The notes: generated by a model from the sequence alone, not told the origin. A stretch of 64,000 nt of DNA from Mayfieldus profundus (GCA_038040325.1 JBBPIM010000002.1:62001-126000); one strand, 5' to 3'. Counted from the first letter of the stretch, positions 10,985 through 20,242 are shown. Translations and numbers: made by a program.

Positions 10985-11425
10985 CTACTCCCGCTCGATC
11001 GGCACCCGGCGCGATGTCTCCGCCGGCTCGCGCAGTGGCAGCTCGATGCGCAGGACGCCGTCCTCGTAGGTGGCTTTGGCGCGATCGGGGTCGACGTCGA
11101 CCTGCAGCTCGACGATGCAGCGGAACGGCCCCGAGTCGATCTCGACCTGCTGGTAGACGCGGCCCTCGGTCTCCTGCACGGGCCGCTCCCCGCTGATCAC
11201 GAGCTCGCGGCCGCTGATCTCGATGTTGACCGCGGCCAGCTCGACCCCGGCCAGGTCGGCCTTGACGATCGCCCGCTGCGGATCGCCGCAGTAGTAGACG
11301 TCGACGTGCGGTGAGAAGCCGGTCGCACGGGCAGCGGTGAAGCCGCGCCCGGGCCAGTCCCCGAACAGCTGGTCCATCTCCCGCCGCATGCGGGCGAAGT
11401 TGGCAAACAGGTCGCGTTCTGGCAT
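10985..11425 (-). CDS. Hsp20/alpha-crystallin small heat-shock protein
   Basis: 146 residues. An alpha-crystallin domain (FSPHVDVYYCGDPQ to YEDGVLRIELPL, about residues 37-130) ends with the family's GVLxIxxP signature and a short tail with an RVPIE variant of the I-x-I anchor. It is an ATP-independent holdase chaperone. I chose the ATG at 11425 because TAACCT lies 7 nt upstream (11438-11433). It precedes lon by 5 bp. No CIRCE or HAIR operator is evident upstream. Confidence 0.9.
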   Translation of the reverse strand: MPERDLFANFARMRREMDQLFGDWPGRGFTAARATGFSPHVDVYYCGDPQRAIVKADLAGVELAAVNIEISGRELVISGERPVQETEGRVYQQVEIDSGPFRCIVELQVDVDPDRAKATYEDGVLRIELPLREPAETSRRVPIERE

Positions 11426-11466
11426 CCCCAAGAGGTTAGACAGACCGCCTGGCCGGGGCGCTTCTC

Positions 11467-12261
11467 TCAGACGTCGTATACGGCGCCTTCGCGCGCGACC
11501 TCGACCGGCCCGCCAAACGCCTCGGCGGCTTGGTCGCGGGCCCAGTCGGCGTCGAGCTCGTCGGAGATGTGGGTGAGCACGACGCGCTGCGCTCCCGCCC
11601 TGCGGGCGTGCTCACCCGCCTCGGCCGGAGTCAGGTGCCCGCGGACACCGGTCCGCTCGGGGCGCGGCAGCGTCGCCTCGACCAGCAGCAGGTCGGTGTC
11701 GCGGGCGATCCGCACCAGCTCCTCGGTGGGCGAGCAGTCGGCCCCGAAGGTGAGCCGGCCGTTGCCCTTCGCCGAGGTGACGTCGATCGCGAACGTCTCC
11801 GTGAAGTGCGGAACCTCCTGGAACAAAAGCCGGATCGACCCGACCTCGACGGACGCGCCGGGCTCGTACTCCTCGAGCGCGAAGGCGTTTTCGATCAGGT
11901 CCTCGTTGCCCCATGCGCCGACGATGCGGCGGAAGGTCTTCTGCGCCCCGCGGGGGGCGATCAGACGCGGCCGCGCGGGGTTGTCGGTGCCGGGCCAGCG
12001 ATCCACCGGCACCGGCTGCTGACGGGGGGCATAGGTGAGCGCGTAGCTGTAGGGCACGAGGTCGAGGAAGTGGTCGGCGTGCAGGTGGGAGATCGCGACC
12101 GCGTCAACGTCGACGTAGTCGCGAAAGCGGCGCAGCTTCGAGAACACCCCGTTGCCGCAGTCGAGCAGCACGCAGGTCTCCTCGTCCTCGACCAGATAGC
12201 CGCTGCAGGCTCCGTCCACGTCCTGCCACGACGGCGACTTGCCGAGAACTGTGATCCTCAC
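11467..12261 (-). CDS. MBL-fold hydrolase related to ribonuclease Z
   Basis: 264 residues from the GTG at 12261 (MRITVLGKSPSWQDVDG). It has HLHADHFLDL near residue 64, FGADCSP and VLTHIS, the zinc ligands of the RNase Z/ElaC-like branch. The exosite arm of tRNase Z is not clearly present, so the tRNA 3'-processing role is uncertain; other members hydrolyse phosphodiesters or lactones. A purine-rich GGAGAGAGG lies just upstream of the chosen start. The nearest neighbour is the small Cys-rich gene at 12337-12558 on the same strand. Confidence 0.8.
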   Translation of the reverse strand: MRITVLGKSPSWQDVDGACSGYLVEDEETCVLLDCGNGVFSKLRRFRDYVDVDAVAISHLHADHFLDLVPYSYALTYAPRQQPVPVDRWPGTDNPARPRLIAPRGAQKTFRRIVGAWGNEDLIENAFALEEYEPGASVEVGSIRLLFQEVPHFTETFAIDVTSAKGNGRLTFGADCSPTEELVRIARDTDLLLVEATLPRPERTGVRGHLTPAEAGEHARRAGAQRVVLTHISDELDADWARDQAAEAFGGPVEVAREGAVYDV

Positions 12262-12336
12262 GAGGTCCCTCTCTCCTCCGGGTTGCAGGCCCAACTCTAG
12301 CCCGCCGGAGGCTGCGTGGGTGCAGGGCGTTTGCCG

Positions 12337-12558
12337 TCAGGCGGCAGCTACGTCGCGCCCGGGGGCGCGTCCCTGCGAGGCCCAGCGCGGAGACCGCATC
12401 AGCAGCACCGGCTGGCGAGGCGGGACGAGGCCTTCGGGGCGGTCGGGGCGGAACGTGGAACAGGGCTCGTCCAGCTCGAGGGCGCAGAGAAGGTTCTTTC
12501 GGAAGTAACAGTCATCGCAGCTCGGTGCCCTGCCGGTCTGCCCCTTCTTCCTTGCCAA
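12337..12558 (-). CDS. small conserved Cys-containing protein
   Basis: 73 residues, starting MARKKGQTGRAPSCDDCYF. It has a CDDC pair at about residues 14-17 and two later Cys residues (CALELDEPC), which could bind a metal or an Fe-S cluster. The TTG start is preceded by AGAGGAGAAG at ribosome-binding distance. Proteins of this form recur in Solirubrobacterales-like genomes as far as I recall, but no function is known to me. Confidence 0.6.
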   Translation of the reverse strand: MARKKGQTGRAPSCDDCYFRKNLLCALELDEPCSTFRPDRPEGLVPPRQPVLLMRSPRWASQGRAPGRDVAAA

Positions 12559-12591
12559 CGACTTCTCCTCTCTAACGGTGCGCTGTGTCTG

Positions 12592-12633
12592 ACAAGAGTC
12601 TGTCCCTGACCCACAAGAGTCCGTCCCTGACCC
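12592..12633 (+). repeat. two tandem 21-bp repeats
   Basis: ACAAGAGTCTGTCCCTGACC-C and the same sequence with one T-to-C change follow directly on each other, upstream of the fatty-acid hydroxylase gene. Their position about 100 bp before the ATG would suit a regulator binding site, but no symmetry is seen. Confidence 0.7.
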
Positions 12634-12728
12634 GCGCGATCATCATGGCACTCCTCGGCGAGCCCGTCATTGCCCATTCACGCAAATCCGGGGGTCTTTG
12701 TTTCGGGCTACTATTTTTTGTTGAGGCC

Positions 12729-13361
12729 ATGGCTACTTCTCAGCAGAGAACCCAACAACTTTCGGCGTCCCCGCAGCTCTTCGAGAGCGAGTTCCTCAAC
12801 TTCTTCTCGCGGGTCCACCCCTCGATCCCGGCGATCCTCTTCGTCCCGGTGGTCGCGGCGATGGAGTGGCTGGGCGCCGATCGCGGCCTACCGGCATGGG
12901 AGCTGGTGCTGCTGACCCTGGTCGGGGCGGCCGGCATCTGGACCCTGACCGAGTACTGGCTGCACCGCCTGATCTTCCATCTCGAGCCCGACAACGCCTT
13001 CGGACGCCGCATGCACTTCATCATCCACGGCGTCCACCACGACCACCCCAACGACAAGATGCGGCTGGTGATGCCCCCCGCCGTGAGCATTCCGCTGTCG
13101 GGGCTGTTCTTCCTCGGCTTCACGGCGATCTTCGGGACGCCGGTCGCGTACCCGCTGTTCGCCGGCTTCATCGCCGGCTACCTGTTCTACGACTACACGC
13201 ATTACCACCTCCACCATCACACGCCGAAGACGGATCTCGGCAAGCGGCTGCGCGAGCAGCACATGCGCCACCACTTCCAGGACCACGGCTACGGGTTCGG
13301 CGTCTCCTCGCCGCTGTGGGACGTGGTCTTTCGCACCCTGCCGCGGCAGCGTCGCGACTAG
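12729..13361 (+). CDS. membrane fatty-acid hydroxylase/sterol desaturase family
   Basis: 210 residues from the ATG at 12729 (the frame opens farther upstream, but that part reads as non-coding). About four hydrophobic segments surround a histidine-rich di-iron cluster: HRLIFH, HGVHHDHP, YTHYHLHHH and HMRHHF. These are the ligands of the integral-membrane FA2H/ERG3-type hydroxylases. It probably 2-hydroxylates a fatty acyl chain or modifies a lipid in the cytoplasmic membrane. TACTAT at 12709-12714 is a possible -10. Two 21-bp tandem repeats lie upstream. It is convergent with the downstream dehydrogenase. Confidence 0.88.
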   Translation: MATSQQRTQQLSASPQLFESEFLNFFSRVHPSIPAILFVPVVAAMEWLGADRGLPAWELVLLTLVGAAGIWTLTEYWLHRLIFHLEPDNAFGRRMHFIIHGVHHDHPNDKMRLVMPPAVSIPLSGLFFLGFTAIFGTPVAYPLFAGFIAGYLFYDYTHYHLHHHTPKTDLGKRLREQHMRHHFQDHGYGFGVSSPLWDVVFRTLPRQRRD

Positions 13362-13420
13362 TCGATGCTTGCCGGGGCGTTGCGCCTCGAAGCCGATGAC
13401 AGGCGGAGCCGCCGCAATTG

Positions 13421-14383
13421 TCATACGGGGTTCGGGGGCTCGCGGCCCTCCAGCACCGCGATCACGTTCTCGGCCACGGTGCGCGCCATCCCGTCGCGCG
13501 CCTTCACGGTGGCGGAGCCGATGTGGGGTGCGAGCGCGGTATGCGGCGCCTCGAGGATCTCGGCAGGGACGTCCGGCTCGTGCTCGTAGACATCGAGGCC
13601 CGCGGCACCGATGCGGCCTTCGCGAAGCGCCTCCGCCAGTGCGGCGAGGTCGACCAGCGCGCCGCGCGAGGTGTTGACCAGCACCGCGGCGGGCTTCATC
13701 CGCTTCAGCGCGGCCGCGTCGATCAGGTAATGGGTCTCGGGGCTCGCCGGTACATGCAGGCTCACCACGTCGGCACGCTCCAACAACTCCTCCAGCTCGG
13801 CGCGGTTGGCTCCCAGCCGCTCCTCCGCCTCGGGCTTTGGCGAGCGGGCGGTGTAGAGCAGCTCGACCCCGAAGCCGCCGACGAGCTCGGCGTAACGGCT
13901 GCCGATGCGCCCGAGGCCGACGACCCCGACGCTGGCACCGCTGAGCTCGAGGCCCAGGTAGGCGGCGGGGTCCCAGCCGCTCCAGCGGCCGGCCCGAAGG
14001 TCGCGCTCAGCCTCGGAGAGAAGGCGGGCGGCTGCAAGGGTGAGCGTCAGCGCCAGCTCCGCAGTGGCGTTGGTGAGGACATCGGGGGTATTGGTGACGC
14101 GGACGCCGCGCTCGTGGCAGGCGTCGAGATCGACGTTGTCGTAGCCCACGGCGAAGTTGGCGACGAGCCTCAGCTGCTCTCCGGCCGCGTCGAGCAGAGC
14201 TGCATCGACCGAAACGCTGGGGTCGGCGACGACCGCGACCGACCCGGGCGCCAGCGCCAGCACTTCCTCTCGGCGGGCACCGAGCCCTCCCTGTCGCACC
14301 TCGGCCCGCTCCTGCAGCGGTCCCAGCCCGGCGGGCAGCAACACCCGCGCCACCGTGACAACCGGCCTACTCACGGTTTGCAT
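13421..14383 (-). CDS. D-2-hydroxyacid dehydrogenase (glyoxylate/hydroxypyruvate reductase type)
   Basis: 320 residues of the D-isomer-specific 2-hydroxyacid dehydrogenase family. The NAD(P) Rossmann motif is VGVVGLGRIG near residue 150; the catalytic residues are in NTSRGALVD (Arg), GLDVYEHEP (Glu) and APHIGSAT (His). The sequence NTPDVLTNATAELALTL is typical of glyoxylate reductases. It reduces glyoxylate or hydroxypyruvate-like 2-oxoacids. The start could be the ATG at 14383 or the GTG at 14374; neither has a clear ribosome binding site. Confidence 0.88.
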   Translation of the reverse strand: MQTVSRPVVTVARVLLPAGLGPLQERAEVRQGGLGARREEVLALAPGSVAVVADPSVSVDAALLDAAGEQLRLVANFAVGYDNVDLDACHERGVRVTNTPDVLTNATAELALTLTLAAARLLSEAERDLRAGRWSGWDPAAYLGLELSGASVGVVGLGRIGSRYAELVGGFGVELLYTARSPKPEAEERLGANRAELEELLERADVVSLHVPASPETHYLIDAAALKRMKPAAVLVNTSRGALVDLAALAEALREGRIGAAGLDVYEHEPDVPAEILEAPHTALAPHIGSATVKARDGMARTVAENVIAVLEGREPPNPV

Positions 14384-14491
14384 CTCACACTTACCTGCGA
14401 ACCTCTATGCACACTCAACGTGACAACCACCCCACACTGCATTCATTAGGCTGACAGTAGGAATTGGGAGACAACCTTCGGAAAGGAAGCC

Positions 14492-14848
14492 ATGTCACCG
14501 AGTAGCAACGTACTTGACGAGGCTCGTTCGCTGGTCGAGAAGCGGCTCAAGGAGCTTGACAACGAGCGCGCCCGGCTGGAGCGGGCGCTGTCCGACCTCA
14601 CGGGTGGCCGCGTCGGGCGCCGGCGCCCCGGTCGGCCGAAAGGCTCCGGCAAGGGCGGGCGCCGCCGCCGCGGCGGCACGCGCGCCAACCAGGCGGTGAA
14701 GATCGTCGAGGCCAACCCCGGCATCAGCGCCTCGGAGATCGCCAAGCAGTTGAAGATCAAGCCCAACTACCTGTACCGGGTGATGGGCGACCTGCAGAAG
14801 GAAGGGCGGGTCCGCAAGCGCAAGCGGGGCTACCACCCCGCCAAGTGA
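14492..14848 (+). CDS. small winged-helix DNA-binding protein with basic linker
   Basis: 118 residues in three parts: an N-terminal helix likely to coil (about 10-35, LVEKRLKELDNERARLERAL); a Gly/Arg-rich linker with AT-hook-like GRPKGSGKGG (about 50-65); and a C-terminal helix-turn-helix (ANPGISASEIAKQLKIKPNY, about 75-110). It is very basic. It could be a nucleoid-associated or regulatory protein; no target is evident. A ribosome binding site (GGAAAGGAAG) precedes the ATG at 14492, unlike most housekeeping genes here. Confidence 0.75.
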   Translation: MSPSSNVLDEARSLVEKRLKELDNERARLERALSDLTGGRVGRRRPGRPKGSGKGGRRRRGGTRANQAVKIVEANPGISASEIAKQLKIKPNYLYRVMGDLQKEGRVRKRKRGYHPAK

Positions 14849-14853
14849 TGCTC

Positions 14854-14875
14854 GGCGGCGCCGTCAGGCGCCGCC
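14854..14875. terminator. GC hairpin between convergent genes
   Basis: GGCGGCGCC, loop GTCA, GGCGCCGCC: a perfect 9-bp stem 5 bp after the stop of the winged-helix gene. A second GGCGCC repeat pair follows at about 14887-14900. It probably terminates both the winged-helix gene and the convergent mdh, although no T-tract follows. Confidence 0.6.
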
Positions 14876-14915
14876 ACAGGCTGGTCAGGCGCCGAAGGCG
14901 CCGCATTTGCGCCTT

Positions 14916-15902
14916 CTAGATCAGGCCGAGCCCCGCGACGGCGTCGCGCTCTTCGCGCAGCTCGGCGACGCTGGCGTCGATCCGCTGGCGCGAGAAGTCC
15001 GGAACCTCGAGTCCCTCGACGATCGACCACTCACCGTTCGAGCAGGTGCTCGGGAAGCCCGAGATCAGCCCCTCCTCAACCTCGTAGGAGCCGTCCGAGG
15101 GCACCGACATCGACACCCAGTCGCCATTCGGCGTGCCCAGCACCCAGTCGTGGACGTGGTCGATCGCCGCGTTGGCCGCCGAGGCGGCGCTGGAGGCGCC
15201 CCGAGCATCGATGATCGCCGCGCCGCGCTTGGCCACGGTGGGGATGAACTCGTCGGCGATCCAGGCCTCGTCGCCGACCGTGTCCCAGGCACTCTCGCCC
15301 TTCACCTTGGCGTTGACCAGGTCGGGGTACTGGGTGGTCGAGTGATTGCCCCAGATCGTCATGTTGGAGATCTCGGAGACCGCGGCGCCGGTCCTCTGGG
15401 CGAGCTGGGCGATCGCGCGGTTGTGGTCGAGGCGGGTCATCGCGTTGAAGCGCTCGCGCGGGACGTCGGGCGCATTGGACTTGGCGATCAGGCAGTTCGT
15501 GTTGGCGGGGTTGCCGACCACCAGCACCCGCACGTCGTCGGCGGCGCCGGAGTTGATCGCCTCGCCCTGGGGCTTGAAGATGCCGCCATTCGCCTCCAGC
15601 AGGTCGGAGCGCTCCATCCCCGGGCCGCGCGGCCGGGCGCCGACCAACAGCCCCACATTGCAGCCGTCGAAGGCCTGCTTGGGGTCGTCGTAGATGTCGA
15701 CCCCGTCGAGCAGCGGGAAGGCGCAGTCGTCGAGCTCCATCGCGGTGCCCTCGGCCGCCTTCACCGCGTCGGAGATCTCGAGCAGATTGAGGTGGACCGG
15801 CGTGTCGTCGCCGAGCATCTGGCCCGACGCAACCCTGAACAGGAGCGCGTAGCCGATCTGGCCGGCGGCGCCGGTGACGGTGACCTTGACTGGGGTGCTC
15901 AC
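14916..15902 (-). CDS. mdh: malate dehydrogenase
   Basis: NAD-dependent oxidation of malate to oxaloacetate in the TCA cycle. 328 residues of the group with the TGAAGQIGYALLFR nucleotide-binding loop (residues 10-23), GARPRGPGMERSDLL (active-site loop with substrate Arg), VVGNPANTN and the catalytic His in TIWGNHSTTQYPD. The length fits the 325-330-residue type common in Actinobacteria. It lies upstream of nothing on its strand and downstream of icd (41 bp gap), so the two TCA genes may share a transcript. Confidence 0.96.
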   Translation of the reverse strand: MSTPVKVTVTGAAGQIGYALLFRVASGQMLGDDTPVHLNLLEISDAVKAAEGTAMELDDCAFPLLDGVDIYDDPKQAFDGCNVGLLVGARPRGPGMERSDLLEANGGIFKPQGEAINSGAADDVRVLVVGNPANTNCLIAKSNAPDVPRERFNAMTRLDHNRAIAQLAQRTGAAVSEISNMTIWGNHSTTQYPDLVNAKVKGESAWDTVGDEAWIADEFIPTVAKRGAAIIDARGASSAASAANAAIDHVHDWVLGTPNGDWVSMSVPSDGSYEVEEGLISGFPSTCSNGEWSIVEGLEVPDFSRQRIDASVAELREERDAVAGLGLI

Positions 15903-15943
15903 GAAATCGTTCTCCTGTGTAGGTCGTTGGGGGTGGGCGGACG

Positions 15944-17161
15944 CTATGCCATCGCCTGCTGCAGGTTCTCGTCGATCGAGGCGAGGAACTCCTGCGTTGT
16001 CTGGAACTCCTGGTCTGGACCCACCAGCAGGGCGAGGTCCTTGGTCATCTTTCCGCTCTCAACCGTCTCCACGCATATTCGCTCGAGCGTCTCGCTGAAC
16101 TCCGATACCTCCGGCGTGCCGTCGAGACGGCCGCGCGCCTGCAGCCCGCGAGTCCAGGCGAAGATCGATGCGATCGAGTTGGTTGACGTCGGCTTGCCCT
16201 GCTGGTGCTGGCGGTAGTGGCGGGTCACGGTGCCGTGCGCGGCCTCGGCCTCGACCGTCTTGCCGTCGGGGCTCATCAGCACGCTGGTCATCAGGCCCAG
16301 CGAGCCGAAGCCCTGGGCGACGGTGTCCGACTGCACGTCGCCGTCGTAGTTCTTGCAGGCCCAGACATAGCCCCCCTCCCACTTCAGCGCCGCAGCGACC
16401 ATGTCGTCGATCAGGCGGTGCTCGTAGGTCAGGCCCTTCGCCTCGAACTCATCGGAGAACTCGGAGTCGAAGATCTCCTGGAAGAGATCCTTGAAGCGGC
16501 CGTCGTAGGTCTTCAAGATCGTGTTCTTGGTCGACATGTAGACCGGAAGCCCGTGCTCGAGGCCGTAGCGGAAGGAGGCACGGGCGAAGTCGCGGATCGA
16601 GTCGTCGAGGTTGTACATCGCCATCGCGATGCCGCCACCCTCGGGGAAGTCGAAAACCTCGAGCTCGATCGGCTCGGAGCCGTCGTTGGGCGTGAACGAC
16701 AGCATCAGCTTGCCGTCGCCGGGAATCCTGGTGTCGGTGGCGCGGTACTGGTCGCCGAAGGCGTGACGGCCGATGACGATCGGCTTCGTCCACCCCGGCA
16801 CGAGCCGCGGGACGTTCGAGATCACGATCGGCTCGCGGAAGATGACGCCGCCGAGGATGTTGCGGATGGTCCCGTTCGGGGAGCGGTACATCCTCTTCAG
16901 GCCGAACTCCTTGACCCGCGCCTCGTCGGGCGTGATCGTGGCGCACTTGACCCCCACGCCATGCTTCTTGATCGCGTTCGCCGCATCGATCGTGATCTGG
17001 TCGTCCGTCGCGTCGCGGCTCTCGATCCCGAGGTCGAAGTAGATCCGCTCGATGTCGAGATAGGGCAGGATCAGCTGCTCCTTGATGAAGGCCCAGATGA
17101 TCCGCGTCATCTCGTCGCCGTCGAGCTCGACGATCGGGTTGGAAACCTTGATCTTGGCCAC
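15944..17161 (-). CDS. icd: NADP-dependent isocitrate dehydrogenase
   Basis: 405 residues from the GTG at 17161 (MAKIKVSNPIVELDGDEMTR), which gives the exact length of the eukaryote-like homodimeric NADP-IDH (type II). Substrate and metal motifs include YRSPNGTIRNILGG, the metal-binding Asp in IDDMVAAALKWEGG and the NADP loop AAHGTVTRHY. It converts isocitrate to 2-oxoglutarate and supplies NADPH. The open frame extends to 17680, but the upstream part overlaps the divergent acyl-CoA dehydrogenase and is not real. It is 41 bp upstream of mdh. Confidence 0.95.
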   Translation of the reverse strand: MAKIKVSNPIVELDGDEMTRIIWAFIKEQLILPYLDIERIYFDLGIESRDATDDQITIDAANAIKKHGVGVKCATITPDEARVKEFGLKRMYRSPNGTIRNILGGVIFREPIVISNVPRLVPGWTKPIVIGRHAFGDQYRATDTRIPGDGKLMLSFTPNDGSEPIELEVFDFPEGGGIAMAMYNLDDSIRDFARASFRYGLEHGLPVYMSTKNTILKTYDGRFKDLFQEIFDSEFSDEFEAKGLTYEHRLIDDMVAAALKWEGGYVWACKNYDGDVQSDTVAQGFGSLGLMTSVLMSPDGKTVEAEAAHGTVTRHYRQHQQGKPTSTNSIASIFAWTRGLQARGRLDGTPEVSEFSETLERICVETVESGKMTKDLALLVGPDQEFQTTQEFLASIDENLQQAMA

Positions 17162-17305
17162 GTTCAGAGTTCCCTTCGCGGTTGGACGCGGCACCCTAGC
17201 GATTGGACGGTGGAAGGCCGAGGGCGCGGAGCTCCGCGCCCTCGTCGCGCGAGCACGGGGCGGATTATCTCTCGCGAGGCCGGAGCGCCGAATACCATTC
17301 AGCCA

Positions 17306-18973
17306 ATGGCAACGATCGAGCGCCCCTCCACCGCGACCCACGAGGTCGCCAACCAACCGCCTCCGCTCGAGGACTACAACGTCTTCGAGGCGGACCGGCC
17401 GCTGGTCGAGGCGCTGCGCCGGGAGGGCGCCGAGTGGGCAGAGCAGAGCGCCCGCGAGTTCGGCGCCCTGTGCGGCAGCGCCGAGGTGATCCGGCTTGGC
17501 TTCGAGGCCAACCAGAAACGCCCGGTGCTGCGCACCCACGACCGCTTCGGCAACCGCATAGACGAGGTCGAGTTCGACAGCTCCTGGCACGAGCTGATGC
17601 GGATCGGGGTCTCGCAGGGGCTGCACGCTTCGCCGTGGCGCGAGCCCGGCCCCGGCGCCCACGTCGCCCGCGCCGCGCAATTCATGCTGCTCTCGCAGGC
17701 CGAGGCCGGGGTCGGGTGCCCGATCTCGATGACCTACTCGGTGATCCCCGCTCTGCGCGCCCAGCCCGAGCTCGCCGAGGAGTGGGAGTCCCGCTTCCTC
17801 TCACTCGAATACGACGAGCGTTCGATCCCCGCCGCGGACAAGCGCGGGGCCCTGTGCGGGATGGGGATGACCGAGAAGCAGGGCGGCTCCGACGTGCGCG
17901 CCAACACCACCGTGGCCGAGCCGCTGAATGGCGGCGGGCCCGGCGCCGAGTACGAGATCATCGGCCACAAGTGGTTCCTCTCGGCGCCGATGTGCGACGC
18001 GTTCCTGGTGCTGGCCCAGGCCGACGGCGGCCTGTCCTGCTTCCTGATGCCCCGCTGGACGCCCGATGGAGAGCGCAATCGCTTCCAGATCCAGCGTCTC
18101 AAGGACAAGCTCGGCAACCACTCCAACGCGTCCAGCGAGGTCGAGTTCCGGGGCGCCTGGGCACGGATGGTGGGCGAGGAGGGCCGCGGGATCCCGACGA
18201 TCATCGAGATGGTCAACCACACCCGGCTCGACTGCGCCGTCGGCTCAGCCACCGGGATGAGGGCCGGTGTCGCCCGGGCCACATGGCATGCGGCCCATCG
18301 CTCCGCCTTCGGCAAGCTCCTGTCCGAACAGCCGCTGATGCAGAACGTGCTCGCCGACCTCTGCGTCGAGTCGGAGGCGGCGACGATCTCCTCGCTGCGG
18401 CTGGCCCGCTCCTACGACGAGGCGGCCGCCGGCGACGAGGAGGCGATTCGCTTCCGCCGCCTCGCCAACGCAGTGCTCAAGTACTGGATCTGCAAGCGCG
18501 GCCCGGTGCACGCGGTCGAGTGCCTCGAGTGCCACGGCGGCAACGGCTACGTCGAGGAGTCGGGAATGCCCCGGCTGTACCGCGAGTCGCCGCTGGCCTC
18601 GATCTGGGAGGGGTCGGGCAACGTGCAGTGCCTCGACGTGCTGCGCGGGATGGTGCGCAACCCGGAGTCCGTGGAGGCGTTCTTCGCGGAGGTCGCCGAG
18701 GGCGCCGCGGCCGAGCCGCGGCTCGAGGCCTTCTCACGCGAATTGCGTGCGGAGCTTTCGGATCTCGCCACGATCGAGACCCGCGCGCGCCGCGTTGTCG
18801 AGCGCATGGCCCTGGCCCTGCAGGGCTCGGTATTGGTCCGCTTCGGCGATCCCGCCGTCGCCGACGCCTTCTGCGCGTCGCGGCTGGCCGGCGACTGGGG
18901 CCAGGCGTTCGGGACGCTGGCGCCCGGGACCGACTTCGAGCGCATAATCGCCAGGCATACGCCTCGGCTCTAG
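17306..18973 (+). CDS. acyl-CoA dehydrogenase family protein (AidB-like)
   Basis: 555 residues. The N-terminal helical domain is longer than in ordinary acyl-CoA dehydrogenases. It has the FAD-binding GMGMTEKQGGSDVRANTT (near residue 192), HKWFLSAPMCDAFLVLA, and the C-terminal LECHGGNGYVEESGMPRLYR and IWEGSGNV region with AidB-type spacing. It probably oxidises an acyl-CoA with FAD; AidB itself is DNA-associated, so the role is not certain. The ATG at 17306 is fixed by TACCAT 7 nt upstream (17293-17298). Confidence 0.9.
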   Translation: MATIERPSTATHEVANQPPPLEDYNVFEADRPLVEALRREGAEWAEQSAREFGALCGSAEVIRLGFEANQKRPVLRTHDRFGNRIDEVEFDSSWHELMRIGVSQGLHASPWREPGPGAHVARAAQFMLLSQAEAGVGCPISMTYSVIPALRAQPELAEEWESRFLSLEYDERSIPAADKRGALCGMGMTEKQGGSDVRANTTVAEPLNGGGPGAEYEIIGHKWFLSAPMCDAFLVLAQADGGLSCFLMPRWTPDGERNRFQIQRLKDKLGNHSNASSEVEFRGAWARMVGEEGRGIPTIIEMVNHTRLDCAVGSATGMRAGVARATWHAAHRSAFGKLLSEQPLMQNVLADLCVESEAATISSLRLARSYDEAAAGDEEAIRFRRLANAVLKYWICKRGPVHAVECLECHGGNGYVEESGMPRLYRESPLASIWEGSGNVQCLDVLRGMVRNPESVEAFFAEVAEGAAAEPRLEAFSRELRAELSDLATIETRARRVVERMALALQGSVLVRFGDPAVADAFCASRLAGDWGQAFGTLAPGTDFERIIARHTPRL

Positions 18974-19009
18974 TCCGGCCCGGGCGCGGAGCGTGAATAC
19001 CATCTGCTT

Positions 19010-20185
19010 ATGGGCGGAGGCTCGATAACCCTCTTCCACGTGCGCGGGATCCGCATCAGCGTCGACTGGTCGTGGTTCATCGTGCTGTTCCTGGTCATCG
19101 TCTGGCTCTCCGGTTTCTACGACGACGTGCTGGGCGACGACAACAGCAGCTACGGCTACTTCCTGGCCGTGCTGAGCGCCGTAGGCTTCTTCGGCTCGAT
19201 CCTGCTGCACGAGCTGGGGCACGCGCTGGTGGCGATCCGCCGCGGCGTGGGGATCTCCAGCATCCAGCTCTGGATCTTCGGCGGCCTGGCGCGAATGGAC
19301 CGCGACGCCGACTCGGCAGGCACCGAGTTCCGAATCGCGGTCGCCGGACCGCTGGTCACCCTGGCGATCGCCGTCGTCCTCGCCGGGCTGGGGCTCGCGG
19401 TCGCAGGGCCGTCGGACTTCAAGGAGGCGATGCTGGTCGACGGCAACGCGCCGGTGTCCGGCGTGCTGGCGATGGTCGCCTGGCTTGCCTCGATCAATTT
19501 CTTGGTGCTGGTCTTCAACCTGCTCCCCGCGTACCCCATGGACGGCGGCCGGATCGTGCGCGCGATCGCCTGGTGGAAGACCGGCAACCGCAACTCGGCG
19601 ACCCGCTTCGCGGCGACGCTGGGCCAGGGCTTCGCCTACCTGTTCATCGCGGGTGGCATCTTCCTGGCGATCCAGGGCGCGGTCTTCAGCGGGCTCTGGC
19701 TGGCATTGATCGGAATGGTGATCAACGGCTCGGCACGGGCCGCGATCCTGCAGACGTCGGTGACCAGCCGGATCGAGGGGCTGAGGGTCGCCGACGTGAT
19801 GGACACCGACCCGATCGCGATCCCCGACGGCCTCAGCGTCGAGCAGGCGCTGGACGAGTATTTCCTGCGCTACCGCTGGCCCTGGTTCCCGGTCGTGGAC
19901 GCGGCGCAGCGCTTCATGGGACTGCTGGTTCGCGACCGCGCCGACCAGGTGCCGGACCGTGACCGTTCCTCGGCCACGGTGGCCGAGCTGATCGAGCCCG
20001 ATCCGGGGTCCCTGCACGTCAGCGAGGACGCCCCGCTGGACTCGCTGCTCAACAACGACGCCCTGCGCCGCCTCGGCGCGCTGGTCGCGGTTGACGCCGA
20101 TGGCCGCCTGCGCGGCGTGATCACGGCGGAACAGGTCGGCCGAGCGCTGCGCGAGGCGCGGGCCGGCGCTGGCCCCGACCGCTGA
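19010..20185 (+). CDS. site-2 protease family zinc metallopeptidase with CBS domains
   Basis: 391 residues. About six membrane segments carry HELGHA (residues 67-72) and the second zinc/active-site motif LLPAYPMDGG (about 170). Two cytoplasmic CBS repeats follow from about residue 260 (VMDTDPIAIPDGLSVEQAL and the second near 340). It is an intramembrane protease of the SpoIVFB-like group; CBS domains usually bind adenine nucleotides and tune activity. The substrate is unknown. TACCAT 6 nt before the ATG supports a leaderless start. An intrinsic terminator follows at 20223-20242. Confidence 0.92.
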   Translation: MGGGSITLFHVRGIRISVDWSWFIVLFLVIVWLSGFYDDVLGDDNSSYGYFLAVLSAVGFFGSILLHELGHALVAIRRGVGISSIQLWIFGGLARMDRDADSAGTEFRIAVAGPLVTLAIAVVLAGLGLAVAGPSDFKEAMLVDGNAPVSGVLAMVAWLASINFLVLVFNLLPAYPMDGGRIVRAIAWWKTGNRNSATRFAATLGQGFAYLFIAGGIFLAIQGAVFSGLWLALIGMVINGSARAAILQTSVTSRIEGLRVADVMDTDPIAIPDGLSVEQALDEYFLRYRWPWFPVVDAAQRFMGLLVRDRADQVPDRDRSSATVAELIEPDPGSLHVSEDAPLDSLLNNDALRRLGALVAVDADGRLRGVITAEQVGRALREARAGAGPDR

Positions 20186-20222
20186 GCCTCCCCGCGAACC
20201 GGTCGCGGACTTAGCTGCAAAT

Positions 20223-20242
20223 CCGAGGCTTTCCTCGGTTTT
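20223..20242 (+). terminator. intrinsic terminator after the site-2 protease gene
   Basis: CCGAGG, loop CTTT, CCTCGG followed directly by TTTT: a compact stem with T-tract, 37 bp after the stop codon and upstream of the sdhA promoter. Confidence 0.8.

Noticed and set aside
15944..17680. Extended N terminus of isocitrate dehydrogenase
   Set aside because: The upstream 170 codons overlap the divergent acyl-CoA dehydrogenase and do not look like protein; the GTG at 17161 gives the exact family length.
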